Below, in pieces: positions 9,730 through 19,905 of a stretch of 64,000 nt of DNA. Source of the DNA: an uncultured Pseudohongiella sp. (GTDB lineage Bacteria; Pseudomonadota; Gammaproteobacteria; Pseudomonadales; Pseudohongiellaceae); NCBI GenBank assembly GCA_902531515.1, contig CACAEJ010000002.1, positions 1-64,000 on the forward strand. The letters are read 5' to 3'. The translations under genes and the position numbers were made by a program. The notes below the pieces were generated by a model. The model was not told the origin of the DNA and did not search any database. It was given only the letters and a program-made list of their open reading frames with translations. How positions within the stretch are numbered: the stretch's first letter is position 1; each line of letters begins with the position of its first letter.

Positions 9730-10677
9730 TTACTCGACCATTACCCTTTGCCAAACGTTCGTCCAGCAGCATTGATCTCCGTTTGAACTGTCTGGGCCGC
9801 GATGAACATCTACTTTGGTCCTTATAATATATTCTCCGGGCTCAGAGAAGGTTGCATAAACTCTTCCAAGTCCTGCCGAGCCTTCGATCCTCAACTCGTT
9901 AGGATCTGGTTCCCGGAAAAAGCGGAACCTTGGATTATCCTCATCGTACGGGTTTTCCTCGACTTCAGTATCTGGGTGGCGAGTGAATTCTACGCTACCG
10001 GGGCCTTGATGTTTTTCAAAGGAGACACCCATAGGAATAGCTTCCTCAAAACGAGGATCTTCCGGGTCTCGTTCTGCTGGGTCAGTTGCATTAATAATCA
10101 GCTCCACAGGAATACCAACTTGAGCGGGGTTTCGAGGATAATCTTCCACATCGCCCACCAAGCCATAAGGGGGCCCCCGTTGTGCTCCATTCTCTCCAAT
10201 ACCAACCATCGGCTGCATTCCGCCTTGAGGACGCGGTAAAATAAAGTCTAATTCGTAAGCAGACGAACCCCTGCGTCCAGGGACTTTTAAAGTTTCACTT
10301 TCACCGGTGGTCAAATACCACCAGACATCATTGTCTTGTTGCGACTCTGGAACAGTTACCGCGAATGCGCCTACAGTTCTCCCCGCAGGGAAATATGTCG
10401 GCTGTTCGCCATCGAACTCTGCCGGCTCTATATAGTTTTCTTCGCCTAGCGGAATTTCCACAGCTTCGTCGTTACGGTTTATGATTCCAAATGAGAAACT
10501 GGTTGTGCCATCTGGGTTGGCAATCCATCCCTCTAAAACAGGAATTATTGGCATACCGCCAGGAGGTGCCAAACTTAAAAATCGGGCATTATCAGCCGAT
10601 TGCCCGTTTACGGTTAAAACCGCTGAAGAAAAAATACCTAGTATTGTTGTTGCTATGAATTTTTTATGAAGTAGCAT
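9730..10677 (-). CDS. Exported protein of unknown function ending in CCWTN motif; paralogue of 41408-42280
   Basis: Signal peptide; shared blocks NYIEPAEFDGEQPTYF and C-terminal CCWTNVWQRVMVE with the 41408 protein (NFIEPAEFDGVQPTHF, CCWTNGFLRVDVSE). Confidence 0.78.
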   Translation of the reverse strand: MLLHKKFIATTILGIFSSAVLTVNGQSADNARFLSLAPPGGMPIIPVLEGWIANPDGTTSFSFGIINRNDEAVEIPLGEENYIEPAEFDGEQPTYFPAGRTVGAFAVTVPESQQDNDVWWYLTTGESETLKVPGRRGSSAYELDFILPRPQGGMQPMVGIGENGAQRGPPYGLVGDVEDYPRNPAQVGIPVELIINATDPAERDPEDPRFEEAIPMGVSFEKHQGPGSVEFTRHPDTEVEENPYDEDNPRFRFFREPDPNELRIEGSAGLGRVYATFSEPGEYIIRTKVDVHRGPDSSNGDQCCWTNVWQRVMVE

Positions 10678-10904
10678 TCAATGTCTCTCCCCAAAAATCG
10701 GTAAGGCTATGCCATAATTCCGATGGTAAACCACGCGAATTTTTAGTCCACGATGTAAAATTTTTATTTATCTATTGAAACCCATTAATTAGGGGCGCTA
10801 GCATAGCGACCAAATCAACTCACGTCCAGTTGCAGCACCTCGAAAATGATGGCCTTATGACTTTGTTTTTTACAAATTGTTACAGCCTGACTCTGAGAAA
10901 ACAG

Positions 10905-12581
10905 ATGATGAAATTATTAATAGCCAGCTCTATCGTTTTAGGCTCGATGTTTTCAACAGCGGTTTATTCGGCACTGGATCGGGTTATCGATTTTGCGCTC
11001 CTGGATGAAGTCGGAGTGTTCCATCAGTTAAGCAGATATGAGCATAAAGAGGCTGTCGCGCTGATGTCATTTGATCAAGCATGTGAATCGATGCCCATGA
11101 TGCTTGCCGAATATAGTTCTTTAGTGAAAGAATTTTCCAATCTTGACATTGAATTTCTTCTAATTGACTCCGCTGATTTAGGAAGGGAAGCTTTAATTAG
11201 TCTAGGTTTGAATATACCCATTTTAGAGGATGACGGGCAGCTGGTGTCTGAGTCTTTGGGAATTGAAAACGCTGGCGAAGTTTTCATACTGAACCCAGAC
11301 AGGTTATCTCTGTATTTTCGAGGGCCCGTATCGTTGGAACTGAAAGACTCGTTAAGCTCTTTGAAAACTCTCCAAGATACTCTTGAGTTAGAGTCAGGGG
11401 ACTGCAGCATCGAGTACCCTGTTAAGATGGCGCATGAGCTTAAAGCACCCGATTATGCTTCGGAGATTGCCCCTATCATTATTGAGAATTGCGTTGCTTG
11501 CCACAGTCAAGACGGTGTGGGCCCTTTCGCATTTGATAGTTACATAATGGTGCTTGGTTGGTCTCCGATGATTCGCGAGGTGCTCTTGAATAAGCGAATG
11601 CCTCCCATGCAAGTTGATCCCTATGTTGGATACTCTCATAACGCACGATATCTTGATACTAATCAGCTGCAGGCTCTTATTCACTGGATTGATGCAGGCG
11701 CACCTCAGGGAACTTCAGCAGTCGATCCTTTGGAGAGTTTTAGCCCAGAAGGAGAAAACCACTGGGCGTTGGGTGAACCAGATTACATTGTATTTACTAA
11801 GAGTCATGATGTGCCTCCTACAGGAGTTCTCGACTACATTTATGATGAGGTTGATCTGCCCTTCGAAGAGGACAAATGGCTGCGTGCGGTTGAGTTCAAA
11901 GCCGGAAACTCAGCTGTTCTTCATCATTTAATGACCTTTGTCACAGAGCCAAGTGAAGATTTTTGGGGTAAAGAAAGAAGCCAAACTTCGGCAACAAGAA
12001 GATTTGTCGAAAGCTATTCTCCTGGGAAAAGCAATGTAAAGATATTCAATAAAGGAACAGGTGTCTTTATACCAAAAGGGAATGGTTTATCAATGCAATT
12101 TCATTACGTCACAAACGGGCAGCGTACAACTGATATCTCTAGATTGGGGTTGTATTTTAGTGAGGAAAAAGACCTGCGTGAGCGACTGGTTCAGGCGGTT
12201 TCTACACGGTTTGTCTTGCCGCCAAACGAGCCGAACTTTGAATTGCGCACTGATTTTGTGTTTGAATCCCAGGTGGTGCTTACCGGTGTACGCGCAAGAA
12301 TGAACTATCGTGGGAAAAGGATGAAATTCTCAATTGAAGAACCTAGCGGAGTAGTTAAAGATATTTTCAGCATTCCTGCTTATAACTATGGCTGGCAACC
12401 TCATTACGTTTTGGATGAACCTATAACTCTTGAATCGGGTACAAAAGTGCACGTAACAGGCGCTTTAGATAATTCAATTTCCAACCCAACAAATCCAGAC
12501 CCAGAAAAAGAAGTAACTTTTGGTTTGAATAGTTGGGATGAGATGTTCACCGGGTACTTCACATTTTATAAGACACGTTAA
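10905..12581 (+). CDS. Redoxin-like domain + c-type cytochrome + PHM-like domain protein (divergent copper site)
   Basis: N-terminal thioredoxin/redoxin-like region (SFDQACESMPMML), CVACH heme motif, HH (AVLHHLM), H (MQFHY), M (WDEMF). The second HxH is replaced by RMN. ORF track start 10830; ATG at 10905/10908 gives a signal peptide. Confidence 0.75.
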   Translation: MMKLLIASSIVLGSMFSTAVYSALDRVIDFALLDEVGVFHQLSRYEHKEAVALMSFDQACESMPMMLAEYSSLVKEFSNLDIEFLLIDSADLGREALISLGLNIPILEDDGQLVSESLGIENAGEVFILNPDRLSLYFRGPVSLELKDSLSSLKTLQDTLELESGDCSIEYPVKMAHELKAPDYASEIAPIIIENCVACHSQDGVGPFAFDSYIMVLGWSPMIREVLLNKRMPPMQVDPYVGYSHNARYLDTNQLQALIHWIDAGAPQGTSAVDPLESFSPEGENHWALGEPDYIVFTKSHDVPPTGVLDYIYDEVDLPFEEDKWLRAVEFKAGNSAVLHHLMTFVTEPSEDFWGKERSQTSATRRFVESYSPGKSNVKIFNKGTGVFIPKGNGLSMQFHYVTNGQRTTDISRLGLYFSEEKDLRERLVQAVSTRFVLPPNEPNFELRTDFVFESQVVLTGVRARMNYRGKRMKFSIEEPSGVVKDIFSIPAYNYGWQPHYVLDEPITLESGTKVHVTGALDNSISNPTNPDPEKEVTFGLNSWDEMFTGYFTFYKTR

Positions 12582-12610
12582 TTTAAGACTTTACTTAATC
12601 GATAAAATCA

Positions 12611-13864
12611 ATGCGGCGAGATACGGATAGTCAAATTTATTATGGATGGAAAATTGTTGCTGCGATATTTGTGTTGCTGACTTTCACCAGTGGTTTAAGT
12701 TTTTATAACCATGCGATTTATCTAAATGCTTTAGCGGCCCAACCTGCATTTACGGTCGGTATAGCTTCGACGTCGGTTTCAATTTTTTTTCTAACAGGAG
12801 GTGTGACCGGATTATTCGTAGCGCGTTGGGTAGAAGATTATGACCCTCGAATCTCAATAACAGCGGGAGCGGTGATGTCATTCGTATCGCTCAGTCTAAT
12901 AGCTTACGTGGAGACGACTCTTCAACTATTTTTAGTTTATGGGTTATTCGGAGCTGGTTTTTCAGCTTCATCTTTGATTCCCGCGACGACTCTAGTAACT
13001 CGATGGTTCAAAAAAAGGAGAGCGATGGCGCTTTCGATTGCGTCAACCGGACTTTCTTTGGGTGGAGTGATACTGACCCCACTTTCAATATTGATGGTTG
13101 ATTCCCTTGGCTTTAAAATTGCCGCCCCTCTGATCGGAGTAATTTATTTGCTGGGAGTTATTCCAGTCTCTTGGATATTCTTGCGGACCAGCCCCGAATC
13201 CCTTGGATTACTCCCGGACGGAGAGAAAGCAGAACCGTATTCTCAAGATAATCATTCAATTGGTATTGACTCAAAAAGTGACGGTCTAAGTTTTCGAGAA
13301 GCCTTGACGGGTCGTTTCTTCTGGGCGCTCAGCCTTGCGTATATTTTTCTTATGGCCGCGCAAGTTGGGGGGATAGCTCATCAGTATGGTCTTGTCAGGG
13401 AGCAACTGTCTGAGGCAGAAACTGCTATTGCTGTCGCGATCTTACCTGTATTCAGCATAATTGGCAGACTGATCGGAGGATGGATCGTTGAACAAATATC
13501 GATTAGAAAATTTGCGATTGTAATGATGTTCTTGCAGGCATTTTCATTAAGCCTGCTATCGATGGGTTACACCGTAGCCACTCTCTGTATTGGTTTAGCT
13601 ATTTTCGGTGCTTCGGTTGGCAATCTTTTAATGTTGCAACCACTCCTGATCGCAGAGGCTTATGGTGTAAAAGACTACGCAAAGATCTTTTCTATAAGCA
13701 ACCTAATGTCTTCGTGTGGAACTGCAATGGGGCCCGCCGTACTAGGAGTAATATATGCAGCAAGTTCAAATTTTTATCAACTACCTTATGCAGCAGCCGC
13801 TATGTCGGGCGCTATAGGTTTGAGCCTATTTATATTTGGTGGCAAAATTATTAAACAAAATTAA
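12611..13864 (+). CDS. MFS transporter
   Basis: About 12 hydrophobic segments; GLFVARWVEDYDPR and TRWFKKRRAMALSIASTGLSLGG typical of MFS (monocarboxylate/oxalate-formate-like). Confidence 0.88.
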   Translation: MRRDTDSQIYYGWKIVAAIFVLLTFTSGLSFYNHAIYLNALAAQPAFTVGIASTSVSIFFLTGGVTGLFVARWVEDYDPRISITAGAVMSFVSLSLIAYVETTLQLFLVYGLFGAGFSASSLIPATTLVTRWFKKRRAMALSIASTGLSLGGVILTPLSILMVDSLGFKIAAPLIGVIYLLGVIPVSWIFLRTSPESLGLLPDGEKAEPYSQDNHSIGIDSKSDGLSFREALTGRFFWALSLAYIFLMAAQVGGIAHQYGLVREQLSEAETAIAVAILPVFSIIGRLIGGWIVEQISIRKFAIVMMFLQAFSLSLLSMGYTVATLCIGLAIFGASVGNLLMLQPLLIAEAYGVKDYAKIFSISNLMSSCGTAMGPAVLGVIYAASSNFYQLPYAAAAMSGAIGLSLFIFGGKIIKQN

Positions 13865-14000
13865 AGTGTTTAGTGTTTTATCATTTGGTATTGGAAAAAG
13901 CTGAAGAATTAGCGTTTTATTTTATAGCTTTATTTGAATTTCATCCGGTGTTTGCACAAAATTTGGTTGACGCTTTGGTTTCAATAATACGTTGTAAGCA

Positions 14001-14876
14001 GTGTGGATCATTATGAGTTTGGCCCATTTAGACCCTCAGTTTCGCAGCTACCTCAGAGAACCGCCACGCATTTCCTACACGAACCCTGACGATACTTGGC
14101 TGGTAAGAAATTTTGTTTCTTCACTCGAAATTTTGTTGGGAAGAAGTCGAATTGAGGCAGTTTATAATCGTTTGAAGGGACGAGAATTCAGTATTTCAAC
14201 ATTTTTTTCAAGTGCACTTAAAGAAACTGGGATCACCGCAGAATACGAAGAAAAAAAACTTGATGCGATTCCAAAAGCTGGGCCTTTGATGTTCGTGGCA
14301 AATCATCCTTTTGGCGTTGTTGATGGAATCGTATTATGTGATATGGCTCTGAGGGTGCGCGGTGATCTGCGAATAATGCTTCACTCACTTCTTTGTCAGG
14401 ACAAAGAGCTCGCGCCATTTTTTCTCCCCATCGATTTTCATGAAACAAAGCATGCGTTAAAAACTAACATACGATCAAAACAGTTGGCGTTAGAGTTTTT
14501 GTCACAAGACGTGCCAGTTTTAATTTTTCCGTCTGGGACCGTGTCTACCGCGGATAAATTTGGCTTTGGTTCTGTCCAAGATGCTCCTTGGACTACTTTC
14601 GCCGCAAAGATAATCCGAGAGGCTCGCGCGACCGTCGTCCCAATTTTCTTCCATGGACAAAATAGCCGCAAATTCCACATCGCATCGCATATCGCAGAGC
14701 CGTTACGTATGGCAATGCTGGTCCACGAGGCTCTCAACAAGTTCGGCAAAACGGTGAAGATTGAAATAGGAGACCCTCTTTCGTGGGACCAGTTGTCAGA
14801 TAAAGGCGGTCGTCAACAACTAACAGCTTATCTGTATCGGAAAGTGCAGGCTCTGCGAGACTTGTCGAGAAATTAG
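14001..14876 (+). CDS. Lysophospholipid acyltransferase (PlsC-like) family protein
   Basis: VANHPFGVVDGIVL acyltransferase motif I and VLIFPSGTVSTADKFGFG motif III-like. Confidence 0.82.
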   Translation: MWIIMSLAHLDPQFRSYLREPPRISYTNPDDTWLVRNFVSSLEILLGRSRIEAVYNRLKGREFSISTFFSSALKETGITAEYEEKKLDAIPKAGPLMFVANHPFGVVDGIVLCDMALRVRGDLRIMLHSLLCQDKELAPFFLPIDFHETKHALKTNIRSKQLALEFLSQDVPVLIFPSGTVSTADKFGFGSVQDAPWTTFAAKIIREARATVVPIFFHGQNSRKFHIASHIAEPLRMAMLVHEALNKFGKTVKIEIGDPLSWDQLSDKGGRQQLTAYLYRKVQALRDLSRN

Positions 14877-15011
14877 AATAATTCGTATTGGGTTTCGGTT
14901 AAATAGAACTCTGAATTTGCGTCAGTAATAAAATCCCTGCACACTAACCCCTGTTAGCTGAGGTTTTGGAATATAGAAGCAGAGGAAAAAGAGGCAGGAG
15001 AGAGTTTTCGA

Positions 15012-16733
15012 ATGAGCAAATCCATTTCACTGCGCCTTTTGGCATCGATTTTAGTTGTCGCATCCAGTTGTTCTCCCAAAAAAGAGTTCCAGGAATCGGC
15101 TGAAGAGCAGTTGCATCCAGCAGACTTAATTTTTGTCGGCGAAAACATTATTACGATGGAAAGCGATAATGTTGAGGCGGTTGCAGTAATTGGAGATCGC
15201 ATAGCTGCGGTTGGCGATAGGCAGCATATTATGGAAATGAAGGATGATCATACTCGGCTTATCGAGTTGGGAGACCATGCCCTTTTGCCAGGATTTATCG
15301 ACGCCCACGGCCACTTCGGAGCTGTAGCAACTTATTCAGCACTTTTAGATCTATCATCTCCCCCTGTAGGTGAGATGGGAAAAATAGATGATATCGTCGA
15401 TGCTATTGGCCAATGGATTTTGATTAATGACCTCCCCGAAGGCACTGTGGTTTACGGTGTAGGATACGACGACTCTCTCCTTTTGGAGAAACGACATCCT
15501 AACAGAGACGATTTGGATCTAGCATCCACATCTCACCCGATTGTCATTAGACATGTGTCAGGACATTTGGCTTCCGCCAACTCGCTTGCGCTTAAGACCA
15601 ACAATATCGATTCCAAAACCCCTAACCCGCCAGGGGGTGTAATCCGCAGGAGAACTGAGAGTCAGGAGCCTGATGGGGTTATGGAAGAGACGGCAATGTC
15701 ACTGTTGCCCGGCAGAGACACTTTAATCGAAGAGGAAATGGGTTGGGAGTTGCGCAGGAAAGCGGTAGAGATATACGCAAGTTACGGCATTACAACCATT
15801 CAAGAAAGTAACGTAAGCACCTCTTATATTCGGGAACTAAAACAGCAAGCGCTCAAGGAACCCTTTGCTGCAGATATTGTGACGTACGTAATGGGAAATC
15901 CACTCTCGGAAACCCAACTTTCTGCTGTAGAAGTTGATTCTGAGTATTTAGGTGGAGTTCGAAATGGCGGCGTTAAGTTCGTACTTGACGGGAGTCCTCA
16001 GGGGAGAACAGCTTGGATGTCAAACCCTTATCATCAAGGACCTCCCGATGCGAAGGCAAGTTACTCTGGCTATCCAAGTTACTTACCAGATTCATATAAG
16101 AGAAACGCGGCGAGCATGTTGCGGAACGGAATACCAATCTTAGTGCATGCAAATGGTGATGCTGCCATAGAGTTAATGATTGATGGTATTGATGAAGCTA
16201 TCTCTGATCGAGCAATTGTTGATCATAGGTCTGTAATTATTCATGCGCAATTGATCCGAGAGGATCAACTCGATAGAGTCAAAGAGCTTGGCATAGTTCC
16301 ATCTTTCTATGCAGCTCACCCATATTTTTGGGGTGATTGGCATCGACAAAGTTTTGGGGATGCTCGCGCGAGTTTCATCAGCCCGTTAAAAGCTACGATC
16401 AACAGGCAGATTCCTTTTACAATCCACAATGACTCTCCGATAGTTCCGCCGGATATAATGAGATTGGTATCTATCTCTGTTAATCGGCTAACTCGAAGTG
16501 GTCATATTTTAGGTCCGGAGCAAAGAGCATCAGTGGAGGAGGCGCTCTACGCAGTTACGCAGGGTGCTTCATATCAGTATTTTGAAGAGAATGAGAAAGG
16601 AAGTATAGCTATTGGAAAGCGAGCGGATTTTGTGGTGCTTGAAAAGAATCCAATGAAAGTAGATCCTCTTGTCCTCGCTGATGTCGCCGTTATTGAGACA
16701 TTTTCGCGTGGCAAATCAATTTATAAAAAATAG
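15012..16733 (+). CDS. Amidohydrolase family (YtcJ-like), exported/lipoprotein
   Basis: DHALLPGFIDAHGHFG, QESNVSTSYIREL, IHNDSPIVPPDI, GSIAIGKRADFVVLEKNP; lipobox-like ASSCS. Confidence 0.88.
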   Translation: MSKSISLRLLASILVVASSCSPKKEFQESAEEQLHPADLIFVGENIITMESDNVEAVAVIGDRIAAVGDRQHIMEMKDDHTRLIELGDHALLPGFIDAHGHFGAVATYSALLDLSSPPVGEMGKIDDIVDAIGQWILINDLPEGTVVYGVGYDDSLLLEKRHPNRDDLDLASTSHPIVIRHVSGHLASANSLALKTNNIDSKTPNPPGGVIRRRTESQEPDGVMEETAMSLLPGRDTLIEEEMGWELRRKAVEIYASYGITTIQESNVSTSYIRELKQQALKEPFAADIVTYVMGNPLSETQLSAVEVDSEYLGGVRNGGVKFVLDGSPQGRTAWMSNPYHQGPPDAKASYSGYPSYLPDSYKRNAASMLRNGIPILVHANGDAAIELMIDGIDEAISDRAIVDHRSVIIHAQLIREDQLDRVKELGIVPSFYAAHPYFWGDWHRQSFGDARASFISPLKATINRQIPFTIHNDSPIVPPDIMRLVSISVNRLTRSGHILGPEQRASVEEALYAVTQGASYQYFEENEKGSIAIGKRADFVVLEKNPMKVDPLVLADVAVIETFSRGKSIYKK

Positions 16734-16760
16734 TAACTTAACCAAAAATTGGAGTATTAG

Positions 16761-17627
16761 ATGAGAGTCGCATTTATAGGTTTAGGAGTTATGGGATATC
16801 CCATGGCAGGGCATGTTCAAAAGTCCGGAACAAGCGTATGCGTCTATAATAGGACCACAAAAAAAGCAGAAGAATGGTGTAAGGAATTCGGGGGGGAAAT
16901 GGCTGATACCCCTTCTCTTGCTGCAAAAGATTGTGATGTTGTTCTAGTCTGCGTGGGAAATGACGATGATGTGCGTCAGGTAGTCACCGGAGCCGAGGGT
17001 GCCTTGAAAGGTATGAAAGACAACGCGATATTAGTTGATCATACAACTGCCTCTGCTTCTCTTGCCCGCGAATTGCAATCAGAGTCAGCTAGTCAAGGTA
17101 AAAGATTTCTTGATGCCCCCGTATCTGGTGGGCAGGCCGGTGCTGAGAACGGAGCACTGACAGTCATGATTGGTGGGAATGAGGAAACTTATAATGCAGC
17201 AAAGCCGATTATCGATACTTATTCTAAATTCAATAAGCTTTTAGGTCCTGCAGGAAACGGTCAATTAGCAAAAGCTGCAAACCAGATCTGTATTGCGGGT
17301 GTGGTCGAGGGGCTCGCAGAGGCACTGCATTTTGCAATGAAGGCAGGCTTGAACGGAGAAGATTTGATAGAGACCATTTCAAAGGGGGCAGCAGGTTCCT
17401 GGCAGATGGAGAATCGATATCAAACAATGCTAAGTGATGAGTATGAATTTGGTTTTGCTGTTGATTGGATGAGGAAGGACCTTGGTATTGCACTCAAAGA
17501 AGCCCGAAGAAATGGTGTAGAAATGCCTCTAGTTGAAATGGTCGATGAGTTCTACTCTGAGGTGCAGAAGAGTGGAGGTGGTCGCTGGGATACCTCCAGT
17601 TTGTTGACACGTTATACTAGAGAATAA
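16761..17627 (+). CDS. NAD(P)-dependent beta-hydroxyacid dehydrogenase (3-hydroxyisobutyrate dehydrogenase-like)
   Basis: MRVAFIGLGVMGYPMAGHV Rossmann motif; FLDAPVSGGQAGAENGALTVMIGG; GNGQLAKAANQI. Confidence 0.92.
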   Translation: MRVAFIGLGVMGYPMAGHVQKSGTSVCVYNRTTKKAEEWCKEFGGEMADTPSLAAKDCDVVLVCVGNDDDVRQVVTGAEGALKGMKDNAILVDHTTASASLARELQSESASQGKRFLDAPVSGGQAGAENGALTVMIGGNEETYNAAKPIIDTYSKFNKLLGPAGNGQLAKAANQICIAGVVEGLAEALHFAMKAGLNGEDLIETISKGAAGSWQMENRYQTMLSDEYEFGFAVDWMRKDLGIALKEARRNGVEMPLVEMVDEFYSEVQKSGGGRWDTSSLLTRYTRE

Positions 17628-17832
17628 TTATCCTAAAAAAGATTTTTCAAAGAGCCTCCTAATTAGGGGGCTTGGCGGTTACGATTTGTTGAAATTGTCG
17701 CCTCTATCCCAGAGACAATAATTCAATTCAACCTGAATTCAATTCATCCTGCGTCATAATTTGTCGGCAAGCTCGCTGTTTCTATTGATTATTATGGTCT
17801 AAAGATCTAAGTTACGGGCTCTGTGTGAACAA

Positions 17833-18891
17833 TTGTTGGGGGCTGTAATGAAAATCAACAAACTAATCTTAATAACATTGTTTTCGAGCCTGAGTGGTTT
17901 GGTGGCTAGCCAGTCTAATGGCGACTACGAGGTCCCCCGGACCGAATGGGGCCAGCCAGATTTGCAGGGGGTATGGAATTTCTCATCCGACATCCCAATG
18001 CAAAGACCGCAGCGTTTTGGAACTCAGGAATTTCTGACCCAAGAGGAAATTCAAGAGCGAAGGGACGCGATAATGGCGGGAAGGGCAGCTGCAGATGAGG
18101 CGGCGGCAAGATTGAATGTTCCCGATGTTCCAGACGAAGGCTCCAATCCCGGCGGATATAATGATTTCTGGTTTGAAACCGCGGGTCTTGGAGATGTAGT
18201 AAGGACATCCCATATCGTTTATCCGGAAGATGGACGTCAGCCAGACTATGTCGAAGGTGCTAACATTCAGTTTGGCGGGCTTGGTCCGGATGTTCCAGGT
18301 AATCGTCCTGTTAGATATGTAGTAGGGGGAATCGACAAGACAGGTCCTGAGGATCGGGGACTCTCTGAGCGATGCATAGTGGGCTTCAACTCTGGCCCGC
18401 CGTTTACGCCCAGTTTGTATAATAACAATCTGCAGATCATTCAAAATAAAGATACAGCAGTAATCATGACTGAGATGATACATGATGCACGAATTGTTCC
18501 TTTGACAGAGAAGCCAGCATTAGATGATGACATTCGACTGTGGTCGGGTGATTCAAGAGGTTATTGGGATGGAGATACCTTAGTTGTAGAAACTAAGAAT
18601 TTTAACGGTAGTCGCCAATCCTTTGGTGCTGCGGGTCAAAATTACGATGCTGTGCTAACGGAAAAGTTTACAAGAGTTGCTTACGATACGGTGGATTATG
18701 AATTTACCGTCGATGACCCAGGCACTTTTACCGATAAAATTACTGCCGTTGTGCCAATGATCAAGATGGCTGGGCAGATTTACGAGTATGCTTGTCATGA
18801 AGGCAACTATGGAATGATAAACACTTTAAGAGGTGCTCGGGTTGAAGAGCGACTTATCTCTGAAGGCGTTGAAATTGGTGAGCGTGATTAA
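17833..18891 (+). CDS. Exported protein of unknown function ('TEWGQPDLQGVW' family); paralogue of 40355-41308
   Basis: Signal peptide; RTEWGQPDLQGVWNFSSDIPMQRP and DIRLWSGDSRGYWDGDTLVVETKNF shared with the 40355 protein. Confidence 0.8.
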   Translation: MLGAVMKINKLILITLFSSLSGLVASQSNGDYEVPRTEWGQPDLQGVWNFSSDIPMQRPQRFGTQEFLTQEEIQERRDAIMAGRAAADEAAARLNVPDVPDEGSNPGGYNDFWFETAGLGDVVRTSHIVYPEDGRQPDYVEGANIQFGGLGPDVPGNRPVRYVVGGIDKTGPEDRGLSERCIVGFNSGPPFTPSLYNNNLQIIQNKDTAVIMTEMIHDARIVPLTEKPALDDDIRLWSGDSRGYWDGDTLVVETKNFNGSRQSFGAAGQNYDAVLTEKFTRVAYDTVDYEFTVDDPGTFTDKITAVVPMIKMAGQIYEYACHEGNYGMINTLRGARVEERLISEGVEIGERD

Positions 18892-18978
18892 TTAGCCCTA
18901 GGTTCATAAGAAAGATTGCTGAAGACTAATCGATCGAAAGCTTAAAAAAGAAAATTTTGATTATCAAATTAAGGTTTA

Positions 18979-19806
18979 TTGATGAAAATAATAGTTAAAA
19001 CTGTAATGATCCTACTAGCTTCTTTATTCATCGCTGGAACGTCTGGCGCTCAAGTATTGGATGAATTTCCGCGCACACCAGATGGAAAGCCTGACTTTAG
19101 CGGCATCTGGCAGTCAATGACCACAGCTCATTACGATGTGGAGCCTCATGCGGCAGCCTATGGACCTTATCCTCGTGAGATGGGAGCACTGTCAGCAAAA
19201 CCAGCTAGTCTCGGAATTGTCGAGGGAGGACGTATTCCCTATAACGAGGTTAGTAGAAGACAGCGAGAAGAGAATGCTCGGGATGCGATAACGAAGGATC
19301 CTCTTGCGAAGTGTTTCATGCCTGGTGTTCCTCGGGCCAACTATTTGCCGTTTCCATTTCAAATAGTGCAGTCCAGAGACGTTGTTTTGTTGGCATATGA
19401 GTTCGCAGAGTCGAATCGAATTGTGTATGTTGACCAACCCGAAATTGTTTCTCAAGTAGATGCTTGGATGGGTCACTCAAATGCTACATGGGAAGGAGAT
19501 ACGCTAGTAATAACAGTTACTGGTCAGATGGAGGATACCTGGTTTGATCGGGTTGGTAATTTCCACAGCTTTGAGATGGTAGTTGAGGAGAGGTGGACCC
19601 CGGGAGGGGCAAACCATATTAATTACTCAGCAACTATAACGGATCCTAATACTTTTACGGAGCCGTGGACCGTGAGCTTTCCTCTGTATAGACATGTTCA
19701 AGAAGATATGCAACTGCTTGAGTTCAAGTGTGTTGAGTTTGCCGAGGAGTATATGTACGGTGAGTGGCGTAAGGAGGGAACGCCTATTGGTAATCCTAAC
19801 CAATAG
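18979..19806 (+). CDS. Exported protein of unknown function, related ('TPDGKPDFSGIW') family
   Basis: Signal peptide; PRTPDGKPDFSGIWQS, WMGHSNATWEGDTLVITVTG; C-terminal FKCVE. Confidence 0.78.
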   Translation: MMKIIVKTVMILLASLFIAGTSGAQVLDEFPRTPDGKPDFSGIWQSMTTAHYDVEPHAAAYGPYPREMGALSAKPASLGIVEGGRIPYNEVSRRQREENARDAITKDPLAKCFMPGVPRANYLPFPFQIVQSRDVVLLAYEFAESNRIVYVDQPEIVSQVDAWMGHSNATWEGDTLVITVTGQMEDTWFDRVGNFHSFEMVVEERWTPGGANHINYSATITDPNTFTEPWTVSFPLYRHVQEDMQLLEFKCVEFAEEYMYGEWRKEGTPIGNPNQ

Positions 19807-19826
19807 AAAATTTACTGCCAGGATAG

Positions 19827-19861
19827 AAACTGGGTGCGTAGTTAGCGCTCCCAGTTTTTTT
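19827..19861 (+). terminator. Rho-independent terminator
   Basis: AAACTGGG-TGCGtagttAGCGCT-CCCAGTTTTTTT hairpin with T-tract after the 19806 stop. Confidence 0.85.
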
Positions 19862-19905
19862 CGCTAAAAATAAAACGGCTGTTTCAAGATAAATAAATCT
19901 AAAAG

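Noticed and set aside
17655-17680. Hairpin GCCTCCTAATTAGGGGGC after the 17627 gene as a terminator
   Set aside because: Weak stem with no following T-tract; not confident enough to annotate.
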